Assembly: GCA_020636315.1 (NCBI GenBank)
Contig: JACJYA010000006.1
Coordinates: 124,001-188,000 of the forward strand
Length of the DNA: 64,000 nucleotides
Origin: Lewinellaceae bacterium
Lineage (GTDB): Bacteria; Bacteroidota; Bacteroidia; Chitinophagales; Saprospiraceae
Reading direction: 5' to 3'
The stretch's first letter is position 1, and the number at the start of each line of letters is the position of its first letter. The translations under genes were made by a program, and so were the position numbers. Under the pieces are notes generated by a model. The model was not told the DNA's origin. It was given only the letters and a program-made list of their open reading frames with translations, and ran no database searches. Below are positions 53,769-62,567 of the stretch, piece after piece.

Positions 53769-55502
53769 CTATCTGGCGATCACCTGCTGCCCGCTCCAGT
53801 GTTGGCCCTCTGCTATTACTTTCACAAAATAAACTCCATTTTCCAGGCCTTTAGCTGGCCAGGTAAGCTGGTGGCTTCCCGCCGGCAGAAGGCTATACTG
53901 CCGGTGGAAAACTGCCTGTCCCTGAGCATTGAGTAGGGTAAGGCTGGTTTCTGAAGTTTTCTGAAGGGTAAGTGTTAACCCACAATTTTTCACACAAGGG
54001 TTGGATAAAAGTTGAACGGACAGGCGCTTAGGGTTTTCCTCTCTCCCGACACTGGCCATCCCCGGATTTTCAAACAGCACGATCTGGTCAACTCCCTCGT
54101 CTGTGCCGCTGATGTCGATGTCGCCGTCGTTATCCCGGTCGTGGAGGATAGCGCAGGAGGCCAGGTTGGGCGACGGCAAGGTGGAAGCAAGTGTGAAATT
54201 GCCTTCTCCGTCGTTTTCGAATGCGGTAAAAGTAGGACCCGAATAATTGCTGGTGACGATGTCGATATCACCGTCGCCATCCAGGTCTCCTAAGTCGATG
54301 GCCAGGGGGAATTTCAGGGCGGAATTGGAATAATGGACGGGAGCGGAGAGCTGGCCGGTTCCGTCACCAAAGGAAACCGCCATGCGGTTGCCGTTGGAAT
54401 TAGAGGAGGCCACATCGGCGAAACCGTCTCCGTTAAGGTCGGCCGCGGCGATCATCCAGGGGCTGCCGGTGACGGAAACCCTGTCGGAGAGGGTAAAGCC
54501 CCCCTGCCCGTCACCTAGCAGCAGGGCCAGCTCCGGGTTGTTGTACATGCCGATGAAAATGTCGGGAATGCCGTCGTTGTTGGCGTCGGCGGCCGCGCAG
54601 GCGGTTTCGCCGTTGCCGTCCGTATCCATAGGCTGGGCAGTGAACTGGCCGGTTCCATCGTTCAAGAGCAGCGTCAGGTTGCCGGCGATGCGGTTGGTGA
54701 CGAAAATATCATCCGCCCCGTCGCCGTTGCAATCGAGCACCACCAGGCCGCGGGCACCCTCATCAGCGTGGTAAATTTCCGGCTGGGAGAACCCGCCCTG
54801 GCCGTCTCCGAAAAGGATCCGGACTTCATCCTGGTGGGCGGTGCATACGGCAAAGTCGATCTCTCCGTCTCCATTAAAGTCGGCCCCTTCGTTCGGGCTG
54901 GGCTCCTGGCTGCCCATGGGCAGGACGGTAAAATCCGGGTATCTGCCGGTGCCGTCGTTCAGCAGAATGCGCAGGTCGTCGGTATGCTCATTGACCACCA
55001 CCAGGTCGGAGAAACCGTCGTTGTCAATATCTCCGGCGTAGGCGCCATAAGTTTGGAGGTAGTCTTCTTCCGGCAGGCGCAGGATGATGGTATCTACCGG
55101 GCTTTGCTGCAGGCTCCCCACGGCGGCGGCCACCCAGAAGTTCCAGATGTAACCCCGGCCCATCGCCTCCCCCGCAGCGCTGCGAATCCCCCGGGTGAGG
55201 TTAACGGTTACCCATTCACCGGCAATGAAGGGCTCTGTCGGCACTACTTCTATGCGCTGCCCTCCGTTAGCCAGTTGCACAGTGGCCGCCAGCGGGCCCG
55301 ACCAGCGGCCGAACACTTTCACCGTTCCGCTATGCACACTGGACTCCTCCAGCGGCATATCGAAGTCAATGGTGATGGCGCCCTGTTGAGCAGCGGAAAC
55401 TTCCAGGTTGGCCGGGAAATGGGCCGTTACCCGGGGGGCCTGGGCAGTGGCCCACTGGCAGGCCAGGAAAAGGTAGAGTAGGGGGAACAGTCGGGTCATC
55501 AT
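53769..55502 (-). CDS. FG-GAP repeat protein with T9SS sorting domain
   Basis: This 577-residue secreted protein has a signal peptide (LFPLLYLFLACQWATAQ). An Ig-like Big_5 domain is at about 22-125 (ITIDFDMPLEESSVHSG). Then come at least six VCBS/FG-GAP repeats with DxDxDG-type calcium loops (DIDNDGFSDLVVVN, DFNGDGEIDFAV, DLDGDGDIDIVTSN). A C-terminal type IX sorting domain ends the chain (GLENGVYFVKVIAEGQ). It should form a surface-bound Ca-stabilised propeller. No catalytic domain is visible. Confidence 0.9.
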   Translation of the reverse strand: MMTRLFPLLYLFLACQWATAQAPRVTAHFPANLEVSAAQQGAITIDFDMPLEESSVHSGTVKVFGRWSGPLAATVQLANGGQRIEVVPTEPFIAGEWVTVNLTRGIRSAAGEAMGRGYIWNFWVAAAVGSLQQSPVDTIILRLPEEDYLQTYGAYAGDIDNDGFSDLVVVNEHTDDLRILLNDGTGRYPDFTVLPMGSQEPSPNEGADFNGDGEIDFAVCTAHQDEVRILFGDGQGGFSQPEIYHADEGARGLVVLDCNGDGADDIFVTNRIAGNLTLLLNDGTGQFTAQPMDTDGNGETACAAADANNDGIPDIFIGMYNNPELALLLGDGQGGFTLSDRVSVTGSPWMIAAADLNGDGFADVASSNSNGNRMAVSFGDGTGQLSAPVHYSNSALKFPLAIDLGDLDGDGDIDIVTSNYSGPTFTAFENDGEGNFTLASTLPSPNLASCAILHDRDNDGDIDISGTDEGVDQIVLFENPGMASVGREENPKRLSVQLLSNPCVKNCGLTLTLQKTSETSLTLLNAQGQAVFHRQYSLLPAGSHQLTWPAKGLENGVYFVKVIAEGQHWSGQQVIAR

Positions 55503-55570
55503 AGTTTTTTTTCAAGAAAAATAAGGAATTTGAGCTATGTTCCGGCATTGCTAAACTCCTAAACCCAGTA

Positions 55571-55663
55571 GGGATAGTTCAAAAAAGTGTGTCCGCGTTA
55601 AGCTAACCCGCTGGTTTCCAGGGCAACGGGGAACTCAGAAACCAGAAACTATGAACACTCCCA
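55571..55663 (+). repeat. Dispersed element, copy C
   Basis: It begins GGGATAGTTCAAAAAAGTGT and continues with GCTAACCCGCTGGTTTCC, AACTCAGAAAC and AACTATGAACACTCCC. It is closest to copy B. It lies between two minus-strand genes (the FG-GAP protein and the winged-helix regulator). Confidence 0.7.
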
Positions 55664-55736
55664 CCCAGTAAAGCCCCCCGAAAAGCCCTAAACTTCTCCA
55701 CTCCTAAACCCATTAAGCGCCCAACAAGGCTCCTCT

Positions 55737-56612
55737 TTAACTTTCTGCCACCTCCAGTCGATAACCGACGCTGTGAATGCTTTTGATCTTCACCGTATCG
55801 TCTCCTTTTAGCAATTTTCTCAACCGGGAAATGAACACATCCAGGCTCCTGCCCACGATCACCCCTTCATCTCCCCAGACCTCAGCGATCAGCGTTTCCC
55901 TTGGGATCACTTCATTGGCATTACGGGCTAAAAAGAACAATAACTTGCTCTCCCGGAAAGTCAGCTGTTGTCGTTGATCTCCCAGCCGGAGAGTTTGATT
56001 GTAATGGTCAAAGCTGAAATTGCCCAGCGGCATGGCAGCACCGGATACGGAGGAGGAACCGTCAGTTGTATTTTCCTTTTTCCAGAAAAAACCTATCCCG
56101 GCAATGATCAGAAAGATCAAAAGGAACAGGGAAAATTTCAGGCCATGCTTTCCGCCGGGCGAGGCGGAGGAGGCGGAAAAAACAACAGCGATGTTATTAC
56201 AGCCCTGCCATTGCTCCCGGCCGACGCAGGGAACTGCGTCTTCGGCAAAAGCGGCGCGGTTATAGCCAAGTATTGGAATATAATCATCACATCGTTTGAC
56301 TACCACCTCATAGTCCCGCTGAATATCATAGGAGATCAGTGCCTGGTTGAGCAATTGAGGCAAAGTATCATAGCTGAAGGCGCTTTCCAGCATCAGCGTG
56401 AATTCGCCGGGGCCGGTTATTTTAACCGGAGGGATTGCCGAACGCTCATCGCCCCCCAGTTTGAGCAATTCATGGCCCACCTGCCGCAAAGCCAGATTGG
56501 CCTTGCGGGAGAATTCCTTGTCCTCCCCGCCATCTTTTCCGTAATAATTCACAACACTAAAGGCGGAAAAGAAGAACCCCACACCGAAAATTATTAGAAC
56601 TGTAAGCTTCAT
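55737..56612 (-). CDS. Membrane regulator with C-terminal winged helix
   Basis: This 291-residue protein has an N-terminal helix (LTVLIIFGVGFFFSAFSVV) and an extracytoplasmic domain of about 130 residues with three Cys (RCDDY, PCVGR, GCNN). A second helix follows (FSLFLLIFLIIAGIGFFW), then an OmpR/PhoB-type winged helix at the C-terminus (RLGDQRQQLTFRESKLLFFLARN to SIHSVGYRLEV). The ToxR layout is reversed. It should be an inner-membrane one-component sensor whose Cys pair may report redox or ligand state. Divergent phased TTTACA repeats lie just upstream. Confidence 0.82.
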   Translation of the reverse strand: MKLTVLIIFGVGFFFSAFSVVNYYGKDGGEDKEFSRKANLALRQVGHELLKLGGDERSAIPPVKITGPGEFTLMLESAFSYDTLPQLLNQALISYDIQRDYEVVVKRCDDYIPILGYNRAAFAEDAVPCVGREQWQGCNNIAVVFSASSASPGGKHGLKFSLFLLIFLIIAGIGFFWKKENTTDGSSSVSGAAMPLGNFSFDHYNQTLRLGDQRQQLTFRESKLLFFLARNANEVIPRETLIAEVWGDEGVIVGRSLDVFISRLRKLLKGDDTVKIKSIHSVGYRLEVAES

Positions 56613-56630
56613 GGTTGCAATTTAAATCCC

Positions 56631-56678
56631 TTTACAAAGATCTTAAACCCTTTTACATTTCGTTTACATTGTTTTACA
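56631..56678. promoter_or_regulatory. Four phased TTTACA direct repeats
   Basis: TTTACA occurs at 56631, 56652, 56663 and 56673, with steps of 21, 11 and 10 bp, near helical phase. OmpR/PhoB winged helices bind head-to-tail repeats of this spacing. The site lies between the membrane regulator (start 56612) and the secreted-protein gene (start 56759), so it is a plausible operator for both. Confidence 0.65.
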
Positions 56679-56758
56679 GGGTTTTGTGGCTTTTGCCGGG
56701 CTACCTGTTCATTTTTGTGAGGATAGAAATTTTTAGTAATCCAGAAAAAAGAATACTC

Positions 56759-57217
56759 ATGCAAATTGCAAAATTATTTTTCTCCACATTGCTGTTTCTT
56801 TGCATTTCACTTTCCTCCCAGGCCCAGTTATCGGCTACGCTCCCGTTCCTGGACTTTCGCCCTGTATCTAACTACAACGATTGCGCAGCTATCCTTTTTA
56901 ACGGCAAAATGCTGGCCGATGAATATTCTCCGGAAGGAAAATGCAAACTGGGAGCAGACATGAAGGGAATCCTGACGGTTGCTGAGGTGAAATTGCCGGC
57001 CACCTGCAATACCCAGGCCAACAGCATTGCTTTCAAAGTGGCCATCAAGAATAAACGGGCCAATACCATCTGGATGTATTCGGAAAAAGCACTTCAGGAA
57101 GTACAATTGGAAGATATCCTGAAAAAATGCGAACCGGGGGACCGGATCATCTTCATGACGGTTGACCAACGCTATTCCCTGCCTCATCATGAGGTTGAAG
57201 TGGTGTGGGGATGTTAG
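56759..57217 (+). CDS. Secreted cysteine-containing hypothetical protein
   Basis: The ATG at 56759 gives a signal peptide (MQIAKLFFSTLLFLCISLSSQAQ). The 152-residue protein has five Cys after the signal (NDCAA, GKCKLG, ATCNTQ, KKCEPG and the C-terminal WGC) and a beta-rich fold; KKCEPGDRIIFMTVDQRYSLP near the end resembles GldM-C-like segments. It lies divergent from the membrane regulator and downstream of its likely operator, so it may be the main regulated target. It is probably periplasmic. Confidence 0.6.
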   Translation: MQIAKLFFSTLLFLCISLSSQAQLSATLPFLDFRPVSNYNDCAAILFNGKMLADEYSPEGKCKLGADMKGILTVAEVKLPATCNTQANSIAFKVAIKNKRANTIWMYSEKALQEVQLEDILKKCEPGDRIIFMTVDQRYSLPHHEVEVVWGC

Positions 57218-57560
57218 TTTGTTTGGTTTAGGAGTGGAAAAGTTTAGGAGTTTAGAAGTTTAGTAGATCCGGACATAAAGAAGTGATAATATCAAGCTAT
57301 AAGTTCTTGACATTCAGAGGGAAATTTCCAACTTCCCATTTCCGACTTCCGACTTGATCTATAGGCAGGCTAACCCGCTGGTTTTCAGAAACCCAGAAAC
57401 CAGAAACCCAGAAACTATGAACACTCCCAGAGCCCCTTCTAAACTCCTAAACCCCGAAATGCCCCACCAGCCCTAAACTTCTAACCCCATTTAAGCCTCC
57501 AAACAGCCCATTTCTGTTATTTTGTGAATGAGATCATTTTTTTACCCGACAATTACCATT
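57218..57560. other. Repeat-rich intergenic region
   Basis: These 343 bp contain low-complexity words such as GAGTTTAGAAGTTTAG and CTAAACTCCTAAACCCC around repeat copy D. No gene was supported. The last 40 bp precede the lipoprotein start. Confidence 0.4.
57367..57428 (+). repeat. Dispersed element, copy D (partial)
   Basis: GCTAACCCGCTGGTTTTC is followed by repeated AACCCAGAAACC and AACTATGAACACTCCC. The left third of the element is missing. Confidence 0.6.
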
Positions 57561-58301
57561 ATGATGAGGCTCATTCCAACCCTTTTCGCACTCGTTTTCC
57601 TTTCTGCCTGTACCGGTTCAGAAAGCAGCGAAGGCCAGCCGGCCGCCCTTTCCGCCGGCGACGTCCTCCAGCGCAGCCTGCAGTTTCACGACCCGCAGGA
57701 CAAATGGCCCGGTGCGGCCCTTCACTTCGTCATCGACGAGCCCCGGATCGAAAACCCGGAGCGCCAGAGCGAGGTATTCCTGAACAATGCCAAAAAAACC
57801 TTCAGCATCAACCGGCGCTATGGCCAGACATTGATTACTCGTGGTATTGTCGGGGATAGCTGTTACAGTATGGCCGATAGCGTATTGGTCAACCCGGCGG
57901 ATACGGCCACCATACGCCTTCACCGGCTGGAATGTGAGCGCACCCGGGGGTACCGGGCATTCTACAAACTGCTCAATGGCATGCCCATGAGCCTCTATGC
58001 CCCGGAAGTGCAACTGCTGCCGGAAGTGGCGGAAGATTCCATCGGCGGCCGAAAGGCGCTGCGGATTGCCGCCCGCTTCAACAACCCCGTGATCGGTGAA
58101 GAGTGGTTCATCTATTTTGATCCCGAAAATTATCAACTCCTGGGCTACGGCTACGCCGACGAGGGCGCCGGCGAGCTCCTCCGCCTCGACGGCCTGGTGG
58201 AGGTGGGCGGCATGAGGCTGCCCCGCATGCGGCATTGGTACAACCGGCTGGATAATTCCTATCTTGGTTCTGATATTTATGTGATCGTAGAAGAACTATA
58301 A
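57561..58301 (+). CDS. DUF6503-like lipoprotein
   Basis: From ATG 57561 (MMRLIPTLFALVFLSACTGS) the 246-residue protein has a lipobox Cys17. The body begins DVLQRSLQFHDPQDKWPGAA and contains a YRAFYKLLNGMPMSLYAPEVQLLPEVAEDSIGGRKALRI pattern that by eye resembles the DUF6503 family of Bacteroidota lipoproteins. The function is unknown. It lies 2 bp before the VOC gene, so they are cotranscribed. Confidence 0.65.
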   Translation: MMRLIPTLFALVFLSACTGSESSEGQPAALSAGDVLQRSLQFHDPQDKWPGAALHFVIDEPRIENPERQSEVFLNNAKKTFSINRRYGQTLITRGIVGDSCYSMADSVLVNPADTATIRLHRLECERTRGYRAFYKLLNGMPMSLYAPEVQLLPEVAEDSIGGRKALRIAARFNNPVIGEEWFIYFDPENYQLLGYGYADEGAGELLRLDGLVEVGGMRLPRMRHWYNRLDNSYLGSDIYVIVEEL

Positions 58302-58303
58302 CC

Positions 58304-58708
58304 ATGAAAAGAGTAACCGGCATCGGCGGTATTTTCTTCAAAGCCAAAGACCCCAAAGCATTACAGGCCTGGTACCAGAAGCACCTCGGCCTGCCCGCCA
58401 CACCCGACGGCTATATCGTCCTTCAGTGGGGGCAGGAGGAGGGCGATTCGGGCTATACGGTGTGGAGCACCATGCCCGAAAGCACCAAATACTATGCGCC
58501 CAGCCAGGCGCCCTTCATGATCAACTACCGGGTGGACAACCTGGATGCCCTGCTCGAAGTGCTGCGGGAAGAAGGCGTGGAGGTCGTCGGAGAGCCGGAG
58601 GAGTACGAGTACGGCAAGTTCGGCTGGATCATGGACACTGAAGGCAATAAGATAGAACTGTGGGAGCCGAAGGATGAGGTTTTCCGGGAGGTGAATAAGC
58701 TGGATTGA
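58304..58708 (+). CDS. VOC-family protein (glyoxalase-like fold)
   Basis: This 134-residue protein has two beta-alpha-beta-beta-beta units (GGIFFKAKDPKALQAWYQKHLGL and FMINYRVDNLDALLEVLREEGVEV) and a C-terminal FGWIMDTEGNKIELWEPK with a Glu metal ligand. These match small VOC proteins (glyoxalase or bleomycin-resistance type). The exact substrate is unknown. It lies in an operon with the upstream lipoprotein. Confidence 0.9.
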   Translation: MKRVTGIGGIFFKAKDPKALQAWYQKHLGLPATPDGYIVLQWGQEEGDSGYTVWSTMPESTKYYAPSQAPFMINYRVDNLDALLEVLREEGVEVVGEPEEYEYGKFGWIMDTEGNKIELWEPKDEVFREVNKLD

Positions 58709-58886
58709 AGGGCTGCCATTCTACGGTTTCTGTATGATCTCTGATGTATAATACAGTGGTTTTCCATTGTCATCATTAATAGCGGTGTTGATATACTCCC
58801 AGCATTTTTTAGTGTAGTTGAGGTTGTGATTTTGCTAAGAGTATGTTTCAAACACAATACACTCTATTCCCATTCTATAGTATTTG

Positions 58887-59618
58887 TTATTCATTATTTA
58901 GGATATGTTTGGAGGCCAAGGCTTTTTTTGGCAGGCTTTCTTTACAGAAGTTCTCTCCCGGATGGAGTGGGATCAGACAAATTCCTGTGATGTTGCTTGC
59001 TTTCAAAGCTTCAGCAAGCTTGTTATTGACGATCCAAACATTGGGAAAAATAAGCGCAAAATGATCAAATTGAATTATTTCCTCTCTTAAATGAAAGTTT
59101 TTTACGCAGAAAGAACCTTTTGCTGATTGGATAGTGGCTTCCAATTCAGCAAAATTTTTTGCCTGGAATTCCTTTTTCGTACTGGCAGGAGGAGAAACCG
59201 TGAAATCATAAGTAGTTAACTCTAAAATGGTTTTAGAGTAATCCACATAGTGGTTCATCTGTTGATACTGATGTATGATTTGGTATGGAAGAGTATTTCC
59301 TTTTTTGTCCAATACCTTTGCCTCGAGAGTTTGAAATCCAGGGGAGGTGAAATTTTCTAAAATCTTTAAAAACTTGGGGCTAACCAATACATTTATCGGA
59401 AGCCCCAGGGTGCTCGAAGAAAGTAGGTCGGTTAATTTTGCTTTGCCCTCCAATTTATATTCAGGAAAGCGGAATTCGTTCGGAACCTTCTTTTTTTGAT
59501 AAGGAGATAGTGGTGCATAAACAAAATGCTTGGAATAAAGAGATTTCGCCTGGGGAAATGCAGACCCTATTTCTTTATGATCTGGTGAATGATAAAGTAT
59601 GAAATATTTCACTGCCAA
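58887..59618 (-). CDS. Probable immunity protein for the adjacent AHH toxin
   Basis: This 243-residue cytoplasmic protein follows the toxin gene on the same strand after 53 bp, the usual toxin-immunity order. Sequence features such as GLPINVLVSPKFLKILENFT, NHYVDYSKTILELTTYDF and NVWIVNNKLAEALKASNITGICLIPL resemble the Imm11/Imm43 (DUF1629-like) group. It is AT-richer than its surroundings. Specific binding to the toxin is inferred. Confidence 0.55.
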   Translation of the reverse strand: MAVKYFILYHSPDHKEIGSAFPQAKSLYSKHFVYAPLSPYQKKKVPNEFRFPEYKLEGKAKLTDLLSSSTLGLPINVLVSPKFLKILENFTSPGFQTLEAKVLDKKGNTLPYQIIHQYQQMNHYVDYSKTILELTTYDFTVSPPASTKKEFQAKNFAELEATIQSAKGSFCVKNFHLREEIIQFDHFALIFPNVWIVNNKLAEALKASNITGICLIPLHPGENFCKESLPKKALASKHILNNE

Positions 59619-59671
59619 TCTATTTTAAATGTAGAACCCAACCATAATCGGTTGGGTTCTGAAAAGTTCGA

Positions 59672-62305
59672 TTATGGAATATCCGGCAAGTCCAAATTAT
59701 TGATATTCGGCCCTGTCGCACTGTTTCCGATAGTGTTTTTTATCAGTATTTGCCATTGTGCTATTGCTGTAGCTGCTTGTTCGGACGTTGCATCAGGATG
59801 CAAATTATCCCATTCTGTCAATTTTGCAAGTATTTCATCACTATATCCTTGGTGATTCCCAGCGTGCCGACTAGTATGCACCGGCCATCCATTCGCCGGC
59901 ATATTCATATGGAAAGGGTCGACCCCATCCGGCAGGCCATTAGGGTTCGCACGGGCAGCTTTTTGAACCAGTGCATTATCCCACAGCGCTTTTGGCACCA
60001 CATGATGAGCTCTCATATCGACATTATCCAGGGCCGGATAAACAGCCTTCCAAACAGTCCGGTAGGAGCTTCCATGGCTAAACCCGACCAGGCCGCCTAC
60101 TTCTCTCCAGACAAAACGGCGGGTCTTTCCACCAATATTCACGGCCTTTTTCAGCAACCGCCCTCCGTTGATGATAGCCCCACCAGGCAGGCCGGCGGCA
60201 AAACTCAGCGTAGCGTCCGTACCATTTCCTTCAATAGCATAGAAAAATCCGTTTGCAATGTCACAAGGCGTACCCAACCCTTCAATTATTCCACAGCCAT
60301 CCAACATAAAATGCAGGCCATCCTTAAAGAGCCTGAGCCTGGCAGTCAATTCAATACGCCAGTCCGGCCATAGAGGGTCGTTTTGATACTTTTGCTTTAA
60401 TATTAGTATTTCATCCTGCAGGATTTCTGCATAGTACTGCCCTTCCGGAGCATCCGTCCATCCGTCATAGTCATCGATGCCCTCGGGGCAGCAATCATCA
60501 ATATACTGAGTGATGAGTTGCAGGCTGGCTGGAGAAAAAAGTTGATCAAGCCCCAAAACTCCTTCCAGGTCGCTTTGTATCGCCCAGGTAATCGCCAGTA
60601 AAGCTTCGGCATCTCCGCTAAATTCTGCTGAAAAATCCCTGGTCACTTCGAATTCTGCCGGATGTCCGAATAGCCACAATAACTGTTCTCTGTCAGGGTC
60701 AAAGCCCTGCAACGCACCAACCCAGTTAACTACCTCCCGAATTCTATCCTTAGCCTCCTCCGAATACCCTTCACCTTTCCAGTAGTTTGCGATCCAATAG
60801 ACTCGCTCAGGCCCCTCAGGATAAGGCGGGGTAACTGTCAACCAATTTATCGCTTCTGCTGTAAAAATATTTGTATATCCGAGGCCGAATACAGAAACTA
60901 ATAATGCTTCGTTTATGCAGTGCTCAAAGTATGGCGAGAAAGCGTCACAGCCGATCAATTCTGCCGTCTGAACCAGATCATCCAGAGAAGTGAAAGATGC
61001 AAAAGTTTGTTCATGCGTATCATAATACTCCTTAACCCTGGCATAAAATAAGTCTTCGTGTTCCTGATAACCCGGACATTCAGGACACTCAATATGCGTC
61101 AGTACATTCCACCAGTTATTGGCATTGTATTCCTCCCCGCAGTCCAGGATGTAATACCACAGGCACCGAACTTCCCGCTCTTCAACCCGGCCTTCTCCTC
61201 CCGGGCGGGGCCAATCAAAATAACACCTGCTGGGGTCGTCATGTCCAGGGTCATAATAGATATCATCGCCAAAACGATCATCGTCAGAAAGCCAGTCCCA
61301 GAAATCATCCCACATATCTGAGAAATCGTCCCAGAATTCCTGGAAATCCTGCCCTCCGCCGACACTTACAAAATCCTCCCACACATCTTCATTCCAGAAA
61401 TCATAGTAATCTCCATATTCTTGTTCATAATTGACTTGCCACCACTGTATTACATAGTTTTCAAATTCTTCCTGACTGACCCCATATTGGAGCCAATCCT
61501 GATCTTCGTAATTGATAATTCCATCGCTATCGTGATCCAGATGCGGAGGCATGTTCGACAAGCCGCCGAACCAATTTGTCTGAGTATTAAGGTCGGAGCA
61601 GAATTCCAGGAAATGCCAGTTACAGTTCTCATCAGGCGGCAAGGCAGGGTCCGGCCCCAGATACGGGTTTTGATCCAGGATATCTACACACTCACAGAAA
61701 GCTTCCAAAGCCTCTCCCTCGACACCAAAAAGGAGTTTATCGTACCCCGCCAGGGCATTGTTATATGCCAGGTTTCGTATTGGATCACCATTTTCTGTAT
61801 CGAGGAGTTCCTGCCGGCTGATGGCATTTATGACGAAGCCATTTTCTTCCTTAATAGCAGTGATCAGGGCAGTCACCGCCGGATGAGTGTCGAAGGCCAA
61901 AGGTAATAAGATGTGAACTTTTTCAGTTTCATGGTCTTCGACGATCCGGGCATGTCTCCAAACCGGGTAGCCCGCTTTGTTTACAATCCCCTCAATGAAA
62001 TTATGGATCTCGTTCTGTTCGGCTATTTCATTGTATAGCCTCACAAGATCAGGATGGTATATCAGGGAGCCATTTTCTTCATTTCGGCTATCTAATGAGC
62101 TCGACACTTGAAATTTCTGGTAAGAATTCAGATCGAAAAATGCGACTTCCTTTTCTGACCACGAATATCTGTCAAAGCCATTTTCAAACCGGACGGAGCC
62201 CGACTCATGTTGTGGAGTAATATTCTCCGGTTCCTTTTTACAGGAAAACAACACGTTCAGGGATAGCAACAGGACTGCTATCCTCAAAAAAGTTTTTGAG
62301 AACAT
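59672..62305 (-). CDS. Lipoprotein toxin with C-terminal AHH nuclease
   Basis: The 877-residue protein has a lipoprotein signal with lipobox Cys22 (LLSLNVLFSCKKE). An N-terminal domain of about 200 residues has PELV-like segments (VEDHETEKVHILLPLAFD). A region at about 253-365 is extremely rich in Asp, Glu, Trp and aromatic residues. The C-terminus from about residue 760 carries the AHH nuclease motif MRAHHVVPKALWD (A766-H768) and a second His cluster WPVHTSRHAGNHQGYSDE. AHH is a known HNH/Endo VII-type toxin domain. The likely immunity gene follows. Delivery must be through the outer membrane or contact-dependent. Confidence 0.78.
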   Translation of the reverse strand: MFSKTFLRIAVLLLSLNVLFSCKKEPENITPQHESGSVRFENGFDRYSWSEKEVAFFDLNSYQKFQVSSSLDSRNEENGSLIYHPDLVRLYNEIAEQNEIHNFIEGIVNKAGYPVWRHARIVEDHETEKVHILLPLAFDTHPAVTALITAIKEENGFVINAISRQELLDTENGDPIRNLAYNNALAGYDKLLFGVEGEALEAFCECVDILDQNPYLGPDPALPPDENCNWHFLEFCSDLNTQTNWFGGLSNMPPHLDHDSDGIINYEDQDWLQYGVSQEEFENYVIQWWQVNYEQEYGDYYDFWNEDVWEDFVSVGGGQDFQEFWDDFSDMWDDFWDWLSDDDRFGDDIYYDPGHDDPSRCYFDWPRPGGEGRVEEREVRCLWYYILDCGEEYNANNWWNVLTHIECPECPGYQEHEDLFYARVKEYYDTHEQTFASFTSLDDLVQTAELIGCDAFSPYFEHCINEALLVSVFGLGYTNIFTAEAINWLTVTPPYPEGPERVYWIANYWKGEGYSEEAKDRIREVVNWVGALQGFDPDREQLLWLFGHPAEFEVTRDFSAEFSGDAEALLAITWAIQSDLEGVLGLDQLFSPASLQLITQYIDDCCPEGIDDYDGWTDAPEGQYYAEILQDEILILKQKYQNDPLWPDWRIELTARLRLFKDGLHFMLDGCGIIEGLGTPCDIANGFFYAIEGNGTDATLSFAAGLPGGAIINGGRLLKKAVNIGGKTRRFVWREVGGLVGFSHGSSYRTVWKAVYPALDNVDMRAHHVVPKALWDNALVQKAARANPNGLPDGVDPFHMNMPANGWPVHTSRHAGNHQGYSDEILAKLTEWDNLHPDATSEQAATAIAQWQILIKNTIGNSATGPNINNLDLPDIP

Positions 62306-62567
62306 GATCCAGATTTTTTAAATTAACCAATAAGATAATTCTCCACCTTCATGCTAGCAATGAAAGCAGGCCTTAGCTTAGGAAGTTGTTCATATTGTTT
62401 AAAAGAGAGGAAATACAAGAGCATTTTACTCCCTCTATCTGACGCGCACTACAATGATAAGATATAGTGTTTTTTTTTGCAAGGCGTACCCGTTTTTTTA
62501 ACATATTAAAGACATTAAAAATATAAACGTTAACCTCCTATCTCTGTTCTTACAAAAACCGATCACC

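Noticed and set aside
55777..56597. Plus-strand frames opposite the winged-helix regulator
   Set aside because: They are antisense shadows of a gene with clear membrane and DNA-binding segments.
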